DNA from: Glycomyces fuscus
GTDB taxonomy: Bacteria > Actinomycetota > Actinomycetes > Streptosporangiales > Streptosporangiaceae
Direction of reading: 5' to 3'
NCBI GenBank assembly: GCA_002529455.1
Contig: NYMS01000016.1
Location: 1 to 64,000, forward strand
DNA: 64,000 nt
Below the pieces are notes generated by a model, which made no database searches, was not told where the DNA came from, and saw nothing but the letters and a program-made list of their open reading frames with translations. The stretch's first letter is position 1; each line of letters starts with the position of its first letter. The position numbers and the translations under genes were made by a program. Below are positions 47,137 to 55,155 of the stretch, one piece after another.

Positions 47137-49287
47137 TCAGACCCGCCAGTCCAACCTCTCGGGAGGCGGTCCCAGGTTGGGCGGCACCCCGTCCTCCACG
47201 GCCCCCACCGACGCGTGGGGCCCCTCCGCGGCGGCGGTGCGGTCGGGTGTGTCGGGAAGGGCGGCGGGGTCCGGGACCGGAATGCGGGGGCGGCCCCCTC
47301 CGGCGCCGCGTCTTCCCGCGGCTCCGGCCGCGGCGCCACCGTCTCCAACGTCCGGTGTGGTACCGGTGTTCCGGGAGTCGTCCACCGTGGCGAGTGTGGC
47401 TGTGGACAGAGTGAGGATACCCGGGTTGGTGTCGGCCAGCACGGGACCGTCCGCGGTCAGGACCAGTGCCGCCGTGACGGGGAGTCCGCGCAGTGACTCG
47501 GCGTCCAGCCCGCAGGGTCGGCCGTGGTCCGTGTCGCCGTCCCCGGCGGCGGCGGACGCGCCGGTGCCGGCCTCCTGGAGGGTGGCCCGGCCCCAGGCGG
47601 TGGCGGATCTCACATGGCGGACGAGGTCGAGCGGGGCGATCGCCGCCGCGGCGTTGCGGATCACCGCGCCGGACTCGGTGTGCGGGGAGGGGAAGAACCG
47701 GTCGTCGGCCTCCACCTCGGCGTCGGGGTCCTCCGGCTCCCCCGCGGCCGCGCCGCCCACGGCCTCGCCGACCGCCTCGGTGAGGCGGTGCAGTCGCAGT
47801 CCGTCGCCGCCGTGCCCGGCGACACCGGGCGCGGCGGCGACGGCACGGCCGACGGCCTCCGCCGAATCCCCCTCCTGGCGCATCACCACGGGCAGGCAGG
47901 CGGGGTCGGTGAACCGGGAGAGGGCGGCGGGGGCGGCCGTGCGGAACATCAGGACGACCTCCACCCCGCCGTCGGCGGCCGCGGCGAGGACCTGGTCGAC
48001 CTCCCCCTCGGGGAGGGACTCGGCGCCGCAGACCACGACGGTGCGGGTGCGGTCCGGGCGCACGCGGGGGCGCCTGCCGTCGGCGTTCCTGGGCTCGGGC
48101 GCCTCCAGCAGCTCGCTGAGCGCGGACACGGCGTAGGTGCCGTAGACGCGCGCGGCGGTCTCCCCGGAGGCCCGGTCGGTGGAGATGATCTTGACCTGCG
48201 CGTACTCGTTGTCGTCCGCGCGGGTGCCGACGGCCTCGAAGGGACTGAGGCGGCGCTCCAGCTCCCAGGCCCGCTCCCAGATGTGCGGGCCGTCGGCGCA
48301 GCGCCCGCGCACCCGGGCCCGCTGCCCCGGGGTGAGCAGCGCGAGCGCGGGGTCGTCCTCGGCGGCGTCCTCCTCGGGGGTGATCAGGGCGCGCAGACCG
48401 CCGATGAGTTCGGCGATCCCGGCGTGCGGCCCCAGGACCTCCAGCAGGCGCAGCAGGAGGGTCTCGTCGGCGTCGGCCTGCGCGGTGCCGCCGGAGGCGG
48501 ACGCGACCGCGGAGAGGACGCGCGCGCGCTGGCCCGCGTCCAGGTTGGTGCCCAGGGTCATCCGGGGCAGGTCCGCGGGGAGCACCCACCGGCGCGGGGC
48601 GACGGCGCAGCGGCGGGCCAGCCGGACGAGCTCGCGGGCCACGGAGCGCCCGGTGAGGTCGACCACGGTGAGGTCGCCGCCCTCGCGCAGCCGGGAGACG
48701 CCGACGGTGGCGAGCAGAGCCGACCATCCGGCACCGTCCCCGCCCACCACGACGACGGTGCCCCTGTCGGCGGGGACGGTCACCCCGTACCAGAGCGGCT
48801 GCGCCTCGTAGGCCCGGGAGGCCGCCTGCCACTCGGTGTACCTGCGGGCGTGCTCGCGCTGCTGTTCGCGCAGGACCCGGTCGCGCTCCTCGCGTTCGGC
48901 GGCCAGGCGCTCCCTTGCCCTCTCCAAGCGGTCGGCGACGACCTGGCGGCTCTGGACGAGGGCGAAGGCGATGGGCGCGGCGATGGCGGCGCAGGCGAAC
49001 ACGCCGCCGAGGGCGAAGCTGCCGGGAAGGATGCGCAGGGTCCACAGCAGGGGGAAGAGCAGGGCGAAGAGGGCGAGCCCGCCCAGGGCGAAGTAGAGGG
49101 GCCGGTTGGTCTGGGCCTCGCTGTCGCGCTGGGCGGCGATCCACTCCTCGCTGACGGTCTCGGCGTCGGCCGGGGCCGGCCGACGCGGGGCCGGTCCGGG
49201 GGGCGGCAGGAGCACGGCGTGCCGCCAGCCGACGTAGGTACGTCCGGCCTCGCCTCGGGACGCTCCTCCCGAACGGGGGTAGGGCAC
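47137..49287 (-). CDS. Membrane protein with coiled coil and degenerate P-loop region
   Basis: 716 residues. Two membrane helices (about 64-83 and 90-111) are followed by a Glu/Arg-rich coiled coil (113-160) and a large cytoplasmic region. That region opens with VVVVGGDGAGWSALLATVG, placed like a Walker A loop but with Trp where Lys should be. The layout recalls EccC/FtsK-type ATPases of type VII secretion with lost ATP binding; this is only a resemblance. The last 150 residues are low-complexity. The GTG start at 49287 has AGGAGG 10 nt upstream. It lies 91 nt before murT on the same strand. Function unknown. Confidence 0.8.
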   Translation of the reverse strand: MPYPRSGGASRGEAGRTYVGWRHAVLLPPPGPAPRRPAPADAETVSEEWIAAQRDSEAQTNRPLYFALGGLALFALLFPLLWTLRILPGSFALGGVFACAAIAAPIAFALVQSRQVVADRLERARERLAAEREERDRVLREQQREHARRYTEWQAASRAYEAQPLWYGVTVPADRGTVVVVGGDGAGWSALLATVGVSRLREGGDLTVVDLTGRSVARELVRLARRCAVAPRRWVLPADLPRMTLGTNLDAGQRARVLSAVASASGGTAQADADETLLLRLLEVLGPHAGIAELIGGLRALITPEEDAAEDDPALALLTPGQRARVRGRCADGPHIWERAWELERRLSPFEAVGTRADDNEYAQVKIISTDRASGETAARVYGTYAVSALSELLEAPEPRNADGRRPRVRPDRTRTVVVCGAESLPEGEVDQVLAAAADGGVEVVLMFRTAAPAALSRFTDPACLPVVMRQEGDSAEAVGRAVAAAPGVAGHGGDGLRLHRLTEAVGEAVGGAAAGEPEDPDAEVEADDRFFPSPHTESGAVIRNAAAAIAPLDLVRHVRSATAWGRATLQEAGTGASAAAGDGDTDHGRPCGLDAESLRGLPVTAALVLTADGPVLADTNPGILTLSTATLATVDDSRNTGTTPDVGDGGAAAGAAGRRGAGGGRPRIPVPDPAALPDTPDRTAAAEGPHASVGAVEDGVPPNLGPPPERLDWRV

Positions 49288-49749
49288 CGTCCGAACACCT
49301 CCTGACCGGCCGTCGCGGGGGCGGCCGGGGACTCGTTCACGCGGGGCTTTCGGCCCGGGCCGAAAGCCGTGGGCAGAATGCTGTCACCTGCCCGACACGC
49401 TTGTCACGGCCCCGCCGGAACCGCTCACGGGCACGGAGAGTGTCCGTGAGCGCGGGTGGAGTGGCCGTCGGACTCAGTCAAGCAGCAGCGCGCACCGCTT
49501 TCCAGCCCCGCCCCGGACCTGTGGAGAACCCGCCGCGCGCCCCGCCGGGGCGGAGGGGCGCCGCACGCCGGCTCCTCCCGGGAGGGCCGGGCCCCGGGGG
49601 CGCACGGACGGAGCGTGTCCGGGCTCCGGCGGCGGAGGCGGAGGGCGGCCGTGTCGGCTCCCGCGCGCGGGGCAGGGGGAGGGGGACAGAAGAAGAGAGG
49701 ACGCCCCTTCGAGGAGTGACCCCCCATTCCTGAGGCCTACCTGTACGCA
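49288..49749. other. Divergent intergenic region with palindromes
   Basis: 462 bp between two outward-facing membrane protein genes. It holds a perfect 24-bp palindrome (49345-49368) and a 9-bp-arm hairpin (49422-49430 with 49444-49452). No credible gene is seen. Confidence 0.6.
49345..49368. repeat. Perfect 24-bp palindrome
   Basis: GGCTTTCGGCCC followed immediately by its reverse complement, 58 nt upstream of the 716-residue membrane protein start. The absence of a loop favours a dimeric operator over a terminator. Confidence 0.6.
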
Positions 49750-50247
49750 GTGCTTCTCGTCCTGATGGCCGTCGCCTTGGCCCTGTTGACCGTGTGCGTG
49801 GTCATGAGCCGGCGTTGGCGCCGCCGCCATGGACGCCCCCTCTGGCCGATTCCCACGTCATGGGCGGAGGAGGGGATGTGGAGCCGGGCGGACCGGGAGC
49901 AGCGGCGCCGGGTCAGACGAGCGGTGCGGCACGGGCTCGCGGTGGACGACACGCCCACGGCCCGGCTCGTGTGCCAGAGGGCGCGCGCCGAACACCGGCG
50001 CTGGGAGAACCCGTGGGAGACGGCCACCCTGTGCCTGATCATCGCGTTCCAGTTGCCGAACATGCTCAGGTCGGCGCTGGACGAAGGCGCCCCGGTGTTC
50101 ATGCGCGTGCTGGCGTCCGCGCTCCTGGTGGTGTTCGTCCCCTATGTACTGGGGCTGGCACCGTACCGCGGTCTCCGCCTGCGCCGTACCGCCGCCGCCG
50201 TGGAGCTCAACCTGCCCCTGGCGGAGCGGGAGGGGACCACCGGCTGA
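49750..50247 (+). CDS. Small membrane protein of unknown function
   Basis: 165 residues. An N-terminal helix (LLVLMAVALALLTVCVVMS) is followed by a basic cytoplasmic stretch (RRWRRRHGRP; REQRRRVRRAVRHGL) and two further helices (about 90-107 and 120-140). No known domain is recognised. The GTG at 49750 is the first possible start and has only a weak GAGG upstream. It is divergent from the 716-residue membrane protein; a shared regulatory region is possible. Confidence 0.65.
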   Translation: MLLVLMAVALALLTVCVVMSRRWRRRHGRPLWPIPTSWAEEGMWSRADREQRRRVRRAVRHGLAVDDTPTARLVCQRARAEHRRWENPWETATLCLIIAFQLPNMLRSALDEGAPVFMRVLASALLVVFVPYVLGLAPYRGLRLRRTAAAVELNLPLAEREGTTG

Positions 50248-50577
50248 GGGGCGAGGGGGCGCCCGGCACCGCGTCAGGCGCGCCTGCGGCGATCGGGGTA
50301 CCTTCCGCGGACGGGGCCCCGACGGCGGCGCCGCGCCACGCGTCTGCGGCGGTCCGTCCCCGGGCGGTGGCGGCCGACCGCCACCGCCCGCCCGGGGCGA
50401 CCCCGGCCTTCGTCCCTCCGGGGCCCGGGGGCCCGAAACGGCGCGGGGCGCCGGTGCCGGACGGTCTCCCGTCGGCACCGGCGCCCCGCACGCCCCCGGT
50501 CGCCCGACCGCCCGGGCGGTGTTCCCCGGACGCCCGGACAACCCCCGGAGGTCGAAAGCCCGGGTCGGGGACAGGCC
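50248..50577. terminator. Convergent intergenic region with two strong hairpins
   Basis: This 330-bp gap between convergent genes contains a 13-bp stem with CCGA loop (50361-50390). It also holds a 19-bp stem with TCTC loop and one bulged base (50445-50487). Both probably act as terminators. No gene is seen. Confidence 0.7.
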
Positions 50578-50883
50578 CTAGGCCTGAACCTGGAGGTCGA
50601 TGACCTTGCCCACCTCGGCCTGCACCGTGTACTCGCCGGTGAAGCCCTTCGAGGCGAGCACGCGCACCTTCCAGGAGCCGTCGGCGGCGAAGAAGCGGAA
50701 CGTGCCCTCCTCGCCGGTGGCCACCTCTCCGACGAAGTCGTCGGAGGCGTTCAGCAGGCGGGCGTAGGCCCCGCTCAGCGGCTGTCCGTCACGGGTGACC
50801 GTGCCCTGGATGACCGCCTGGTTCCCGGCGTCGACGTCGGCCAGGGCGACCCCGCCGACCGGTGCTCCGCAGCTGTCGCTCAC
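50578..50883 (-). CDS. sseC: DUF1416 protein (SseC-like)
   Basis: 101 residues matching the mycobacterial SseC family: MSDSCGAPVGG at the start, AVIQGTVTRDGQPLSGAYARLL, then a beta-sandwich core (EEGTFRFFAADGSWKVRVL). It always accompanies the rhodanese-like sulfurtransferase and is thought to assist in sulfur metabolism, though its biochemistry is not settled. The GTG overlaps the sulfurtransferase stop codon (GTGA), so it is translationally coupled. Confidence 0.93.
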   Translation of the reverse strand: MSDSCGAPVGGVALADVDAGNQAVIQGTVTRDGQPLSGAYARLLNASDDFVGEVATGEEGTFRFFAADGSWKVRVLASKGFTGEYTVQAEVGKVIDLQVQA

Positions 50884-51725
50884 TTGGCCTCAGCCTCTCC
50901 CAGCTCGACCGGGACGCCCACGAGGGAGCCGTACTCGGTCCACGAGCCGTCGTAGTTCTTGACGTTCTCCAGGCCCAGGATCTCGTGCAGGGCGAACCAG
51001 GTGTGCGAGGAGCGCTCGCCGATCCGGCAGTAGGCGATGATGTCCTTGTCCAGGTCCACGCCCGCGTCGGTGTAGAGCTCGCGCAGCTCCTCGGCGGTCT
51101 TGAAGGTGCCGTCCTCGTTGGCCGTCTTGGCCCACGGGATGTTGCGCGCGGTCGGGATGTGGCCCGGACGCTGCGAGGTCTCCTGCGGCAGGTGCGCGGG
51201 AGCGAGCAGCTTGCCGGTGAACTCGTCGGGCGAGCGCACGTCCACCAGGTCCTTGGCGCCGATGGCCTGGACGACCTCGTCGCGGAAGGCGCGGATGGAG
51301 GTGTCCTGCTCCTGGGCGGTGTACTGGGTGGCGGGCCGCTCCGGGACCTCCTTGACGAGCTCGCGGGAGTCGAGCTCCCACTTCTTGCGGCCGCCGTCCA
51401 GCAGGCGGACGTTCGTGTGGCCGTAGAGCTTGAAGTACCAGTACGCGTAGGCCGCGAACCAGTTGTTGTTGCCGCCGTACAGGATGACCTGGTCGTCGTT
51501 GCCGATGCCCTTGGCGGACAGCAGCTTCTCGAAACCGGTGCGGTCCACGAAGTCGCGACGGACCGGGTCCTGGAGGTCCGTCTTCCAGTCGATCTTGACG
51601 GCGCCGGGGATGTGGCCCTTGTCGTAGGCGGACGTGTCCTCGTCGACCTCGACCAGGACCACGTTGGCGTCGTCCAGGTGAGCCTCCACCCAGTCGGCGT
51701 CCACGAGGACGTCGGAGCGGCTCAT
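50880..51725 (-). CDS. sseA: Thiosulfate/3-mercaptopyruvate sulfurtransferase
   Basis: 281 residues with two rhodanese domains. The N-terminal one is inactive; the C-terminal one has the persulfide-forming Cys233 in AYCRIGERS. The RPGHIPTARNIPWAK linker and the YDGSWTEYGSLVGVPVE end are characteristic of the mycobacterial CysA2/SseA group. It moves sulfur from thiosulfate or mercaptopyruvate to acceptors. AGGAGG precedes the ATG. The long upstream region carries a cysteine-containing leader peptide, implying control by cysteine supply. Confidence 0.95.
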   Translation of the reverse strand: MSRSDVLVDADWVEAHLDDANVVLVEVDEDTSAYDKGHIPGAVKIDWKTDLQDPVRRDFVDRTGFEKLLSAKGIGNDDQVILYGGNNNWFAAYAYWYFKLYGHTNVRLLDGGRKKWELDSRELVKEVPERPATQYTAQEQDTSIRAFRDEVVQAIGAKDLVDVRSPDEFTGKLLAPAHLPQETSQRPGHIPTARNIPWAKTANEDGTFKTAEELRELYTDAGVDLDKDIIAYCRIGERSSHTWFALHEILGLENVKNYDGSWTEYGSLVGVPVELGEAEAK

Positions 51726-52144
51726 GGGGAACCTCCTGTGTTTCTTGTGCGGTGTCGTGTGTGCTGTTCGGTGCTGCCGGGGGCTGCCGTCCCGGAAGCG
51801 GGGGATGTCGAAAGACTGCGGGGCCGTGCGGGGATCGCGGTTCCCGTGCGGGCCGGGGCGGCCGGGCGTCCCCCCAGGGGTCGGGGAGCACCGGGTCCCG
51901 GGCGTGCGCGGACCGCGGACAGCGGGTTGCGGGGCCGGCGCCGGACCACCGCTCCGGAGGGGAGCGGCGACCGGTGGACGCGGAGCTCACCGACGGCCGG
52001 GACTCCGGCTGGCAGCGCGATGGTCAGGGCAGGCGCGAGGCACTGCTCCCGGGGGTCGACCCGCATGTGTGCTGTCCCCAGATGCGTACACGGAAAACGA
52101 GAACCAGTCGCACGGAGGGGGCGGGGGCTCCGGGCCCGTCCGCC
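51726..52144 (-). other. Long untranslated region between leader peptide and sulfurtransferase
   Basis: About 420 nt of GC-rich sequence with many short inverted repeats and no convincing frame on either strand. If the promoter at 52239-52267 drives the operon, this is the 5' untranslated region in which leader-peptide-controlled structures would form. Confidence 0.5.
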
Positions 52145-52231
52145 CTAGGGACACAGACAGAGCGCGGCGGCGACGCGGCAGAAGTCCACTGCCCGTCGCT
52201 TCGTCAGATACGCGCTCGTCAAGGAGGTCAC
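52145..52231 (-). CDS. Cysteine-containing regulatory leader peptide
   Basis: 28 codons. The sequence runs MTSLTSAYLTKRRAVDF, then CRVAAALCLCP and a TAG stop. The KRRAVDFCRVA core matches the short actinobacterial 'putative leader peptide' family found ahead of sulfur-assimilation genes, and three Cys codons lie in the last eleven. The GTG at 52229-52231 has no ribosome binding site, but TAGCGT lies 7 nt upstream, so it should be leaderless. In mycobacteria such leaderless Cys-rich ORFs attenuate downstream genes in response to cysteine; the same is inferred for sseA-sseC. Confidence 0.72.
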   Translation of the reverse strand: MTSLTSAYLTKRRAVDFCRVAAALCLCP

Positions 52232-52238
52232 ACACACG

Positions 52239-52268
52239 ACGCTACAGGCCCTGTTACGCGTTTGTCAC
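52239..52268 (-). promoter_or_regulatory. Promoter of leader peptide and sseA operon
   Basis: TAGCGT (52239-52244) and GTGACA (52263-52268) with 18-nt spacing on the minus strand; transcription should start at the leader GTG. Confidence 0.6.
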
Positions 52269-52300
52269 GGGTGGGCTGGATCACAAAGGAGATGTCCGCG

Positions 52301-52319
52301 CCGGTGGGGCACCCGCCGG
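52301..52319 (-). terminator. Terminator-like hairpin after the thioredoxin gene
   Basis: CCGGTGGG (52301-52308) pairs with CCCGCCGG (52312-52319), one wobble pair, 9 nt beyond the thioredoxin stop. Confidence 0.4.
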
Positions 52320-52327
52320 GAGGCGGT

Positions 52328-52660
52328 TCAGGAGACGGCCGCGCCGATCGCGGCGATCACGTCCGGCTTGCGGGGCTGGCCCGCCGCCCGGCGCACCACG
52401 CGGCCGGAGGCGTCCAGGACCAGGACGGTCGGGGTGGCCGTGACGTCCAGGCGGCGGACGAGGTCGAGCCGGGACTCGGCGTCCACCTCCACGTGCGCGA
52501 CGCCGTCGACCATGCCCGCGACCTCGTCGAGGACGCGCCGGGTGGCCCGGCAGGGCTGGCAGAAGGCGGTGGAGAACTGTACGAGGGTGGCCCGCTCTCC
52601 CAGAGGGGCGCCGACCTCCTCCGCGGTGAGCACGTCGTCCGCCGTGTCCCGTCGCGCCAT
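52328..52660 (-). CDS. Thioredoxin-like protein
   Basis: 110 residues with a thioredoxin fold. The active site is FCQPC (Cys34, Cys37) rather than the classical WCGPC, and the cis-proline is in TATPTVLVLD. A short N-terminal extension precedes the first strand. It could reduce disulfides or serve the neighbouring sulfur-transfer enzymes (inference). The ATG at 52658-52660 has AGGAGGAAGGGG upstream. Confidence 0.9.
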   Translation of the reverse strand: MARRDTADDVLTAEEVGAPLGERATLVQFSTAFCQPCRATRRVLDEVAGMVDGVAHVEVDAESRLDLVRRLDVTATPTVLVLDASGRVVRRAAGQPRKPDVIAAIGAAVS

Positions 52661-52816
52661 GCCGTTCCCCTTCCTCCTGGTGTCCTCGTTCCGCACGTGC
52701 TCGCCGGTGCGCCGACCGCCACGGGGCGGAGCGGTCCGCGCGCCCGGCGACCCGCGCGCGTCCGGGCCCCGGCCGCACCGTCCGGCGGGACCCGGACGCC
52801 GCGGCCGGGGCGGGTG

Positions 52817-53515
52817 TCAGGCCGCGTCGGCACCCATCAGAGGAACGTCCGAGCCGGTGCCGGTGACCCGCAGGCCGCTGGAGGTGGCCTCCATCTCGGT
52901 GACGGTCAGTCCGAACGGCAGCTGCGGGGCCTGGGCGCTGAAGGTGAGCATGCCCGCCGCCATGCCGCTGAGGTCGACGGGGGCGTCGCCCACCTGGACG
53001 TCGACGGGGGTGACGGTCACGGTGTCGCCCTCGACGCTGAACTCCCCGCCCGCGTTGACGGAGGTGCTGATGCCGAACTCGGGGAACGCCAGCTCACCGG
53101 TGATGCGGGGCTCGCCTCCCTCGGTCGTGATGGTGATGCCCTCGGGGAGGTAGGTGTTGAAGAAGGAGTAGGGGACGGTGAAGGAGCCGTCCAGCTGTCC
53201 CGCCACCACGGTCGGCTGGTTGAGCAGGTCGGCGGGGGGCGCGTCGACGTCGGTGGCGGTGACGTCGATCTGCTCGACGGTGATGCTGTCCATCGTGGCC
53301 GAGGCCGCGGTGATGTTGACCTCGGAGTAGGTGCCGCTGACGGCCTGCGGCAGGAAGGCCCAGCCCTCGATGGACACCTCCGGCTCCTCGGTCATCTGGA
53401 GCCGCTGGGCCAGCTGGCTCGCGACCATGTTCTGCGCGAAGCCGCGTGCCCCGATGTCGGCCGCAACCACGGCGACCGCTAGGAGGATCAGGAGAACGAC
53501 GAGAAACTTACGCAT
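52817..53515 (-). CDS. DUF2993 lipid-binding-like envelope protein
   Basis: 232 residues. An N-terminal hydrophobic anchor (RKFLVVLLILLAVAVVAAD) leads an extracellular DUF2993 domain made of amphipathic strands (VSIEGWAFLPQAVSGTYSEVNI; VTVTPVDVQVGDAPVD), similar to tubular lipid-transfer folds. The ATG at 53513-53515 was chosen; an in-frame GTG 15 nt upstream is possible. Common in actinobacteria; function unproven, perhaps moving lipids or holding the envelope. Confidence 0.85.
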   Translation of the reverse strand: MRKFLVVLLILLAVAVVAADIGARGFAQNMVASQLAQRLQMTEEPEVSIEGWAFLPQAVSGTYSEVNITAASATMDSITVEQIDVTATDVDAPPADLLNQPTVVAGQLDGSFTVPYSFFNTYLPEGITITTEGGEPRITGELAFPEFGISTSVNAGGEFSVEGDTVTVTPVDVQVGDAPVDLSGMAAGMLTFSAQAPQLPFGLTVTEMEATSSGLRVTGTGSDVPLMGADAA

Positions 53516-53669
53516 CGGAGATCCCAGCACACTTTCTTTCGTTCCGGCGCGCTCTCGGCTGGGTCATCCCGCCGGTCGTGGTCACACGCCATCGGCGCCC
53601 GACGGGCGCCGGTCATGGAAACCTGTAGGGAAGGTTACTTCACCACGGGTTGGACGCCCGGGGCCTTCC

Positions 53670-53702
53670 ACCGGTTTGTCCTGCCTGGACAAATAAACCG
53701 GT
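53670..53702 (-). terminator. Hairpin terminator after the ABM-fusion gene
   Basis: ACCGGTTT/AAACCGGT outer stem with a TGTCC/GGACA inner stem, a 3-nt bulge and a 5-nt loop, 65 nt beyond the stop at 53767. Confidence 0.6.
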
Positions 53703-53766
53703 TCGAGACATTCGGCGGGGCGGAACGGGCCCGGACGGCCCCGTTCGCGGGCCTCTCGGGCCCTTC

Positions 53767-54909
53767 TCAGCGGGGCATCAGCATGGCGGCGAGGCCGTCG
53801 CTGGCCGCCGCGCCCGCGAGGGAGAGTTCGATCACGTTGGTGGCGACCACGTGCTGGGGGCTGAGGCGGGCGAACTCCAGGACGTGCGGCTGCTGCTCGT
53901 GCTCCTCCTGCGCCAGCTCGTCGCGGTACATCGCGTAGACGATGCGCTGGAGCGGCGCGCTGGGCACCGTGTGGCAGGCGAACAGCAGGGTGTCCGGCTC
54001 GCTGTGGGAGACCTGGGCGACGAGGGCGTCGGCGATGCGGTCGAAGCCCGGGCCCTGGCCGTCGGCCAGCGTGTAGATGGTGATGACGCCGCGGAGCTTG
54101 CTGGGCGGCGCCTGGCGGACCGGCGGGCCGTCGTAGTAGTCGTCGTAGGGGTCGGCTTGGCGACGCTTGCGGCGCACGGGCTCCTCCGGGAGGTCGTCGT
54201 CGGGGTCCGCGCCCCCGTCGTCGTAGTCGTCGTAGTAGTCGTCATCGTCGTAGGGGTCGCGGCGCGGGCGCGCGGCCAGGGCGACGGCCCCCCACAGCGC
54301 GGCGACGGCGCCGAGCATCAGCAGCGGTCCCCCGAAGCCGAGGCCCAGGCGGCCGACCACGACGGAGAGCAGCGCGGCCAGGGCGACCAGCCCCAGCACC
54401 GACAGGTCGGTACGGCGGTGGTCGGAGGCGCGCCTGGCTACGGCGACGAGCGCCGTGACGAGGAGGACCGCGACGAGGAGCTGCGCGACGTTGACGAGCG
54501 AGCGCGGAATGAGGTCGTAGTGGTCGCTCAGGGCGGGGTAGGAGGCGTCGAAACGGGTGCTCACCCGGTCGACGGACAGCACCACCAGGGGAACGATGGT
54601 GAACGCGCTGAGGAACAGCCGCGAGGCGAACCGGCCCCGGGGAGAGCGGACGCCGTACTCCAGGGCGCCCCAGGCCATGTAGAGCGGGCCGAGGAGGCTG
54701 ATGCCGATATGCAGCAGCCGGAAGGTGAGCTCGCCGAAGTCGAACATCGCGCCGATCACGCCCGCGCTGAGGCCGACCGTCGTACCCAGTGCGGCGACGA
54801 GCCATCCGACCGCGGCCACACTGGGACGGCGCTGGGCGTACGCGGCGAGCGCGGCGGTGGCGCTCCAGCCCACCAACGCGCTTATGAATGCCAGTCCTAC
54901 CGTCACCAT
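53767..54909 (-). CDS. Polytopic membrane protein fused to ABM-like domain
   Basis: 380 residues. Seven predicted membrane helices fill the first 235 residues. Next comes a very acidic, tyrosine-rich linker (DPYDDDDYYDDYDDGG) and a basic spot (RRKRRQ). The C-terminal 100 residues (VITIYTLADGQGPGFDRIADALVAQV; DTLLFACHTVPS; VYAMYRDELAQEEHEQ) resemble the antibiotic-biosynthesis-monooxygenase/YgiN dimeric fold. The fusion suggests a membrane-tethered sensor or enzyme. The ATG at 54907-54909 lacks a strong ribosome binding site. Confidence 0.78.
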   Translation of the reverse strand: MVTVGLAFISALVGWSATAALAAYAQRRPSVAAVGWLVAALGTTVGLSAGVIGAMFDFGELTFRLLHIGISLLGPLYMAWGALEYGVRSPRGRFASRLFLSAFTIVPLVVLSVDRVSTRFDASYPALSDHYDLIPRSLVNVAQLLVAVLLVTALVAVARRASDHRRTDLSVLGLVALAALLSVVVGRLGLGFGGPLLMLGAVAALWGAVALAARPRRDPYDDDDYYDDYDDGGADPDDDLPEEPVRRKRRQADPYDDYYDGPPVRQAPPSKLRGVITIYTLADGQGPGFDRIADALVAQVSHSEPDTLLFACHTVPSAPLQRIVYAMYRDELAQEEHEQQPHVLEFARLSPQHVVATNVIELSLAGAAASDGLAAMLMPR

Positions 54910-55155
54910 CCCGACAATGATGATGCACGTTAACGGGTGGATGTGCACTCGGTGCAGGTATGGGGGGTCGGTACGGGCGGCGATCCCGCAGAGTGGAGGC
55001 CACAACGGGGAATTACACTGTGACCTTCATCACCCGGTTTGCCGTCGCATCCCAGGGGCCCACCCTGCCCGCGGGTGGCCGTAGGCTCGCACTACGCGGG
55101 GAGCGCCGCCCCGACACCGGAGGGCCGCTTCCCCCACCCAAGCCAGGAGAGAACC

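Noticed and set aside
51987..52235. An 82-codon minus-strand frame overlapping the leader peptide
   Set aside because: Its product has no family resemblance, while the alternative frame encodes the conserved leader-peptide core with a leaderless promoter.
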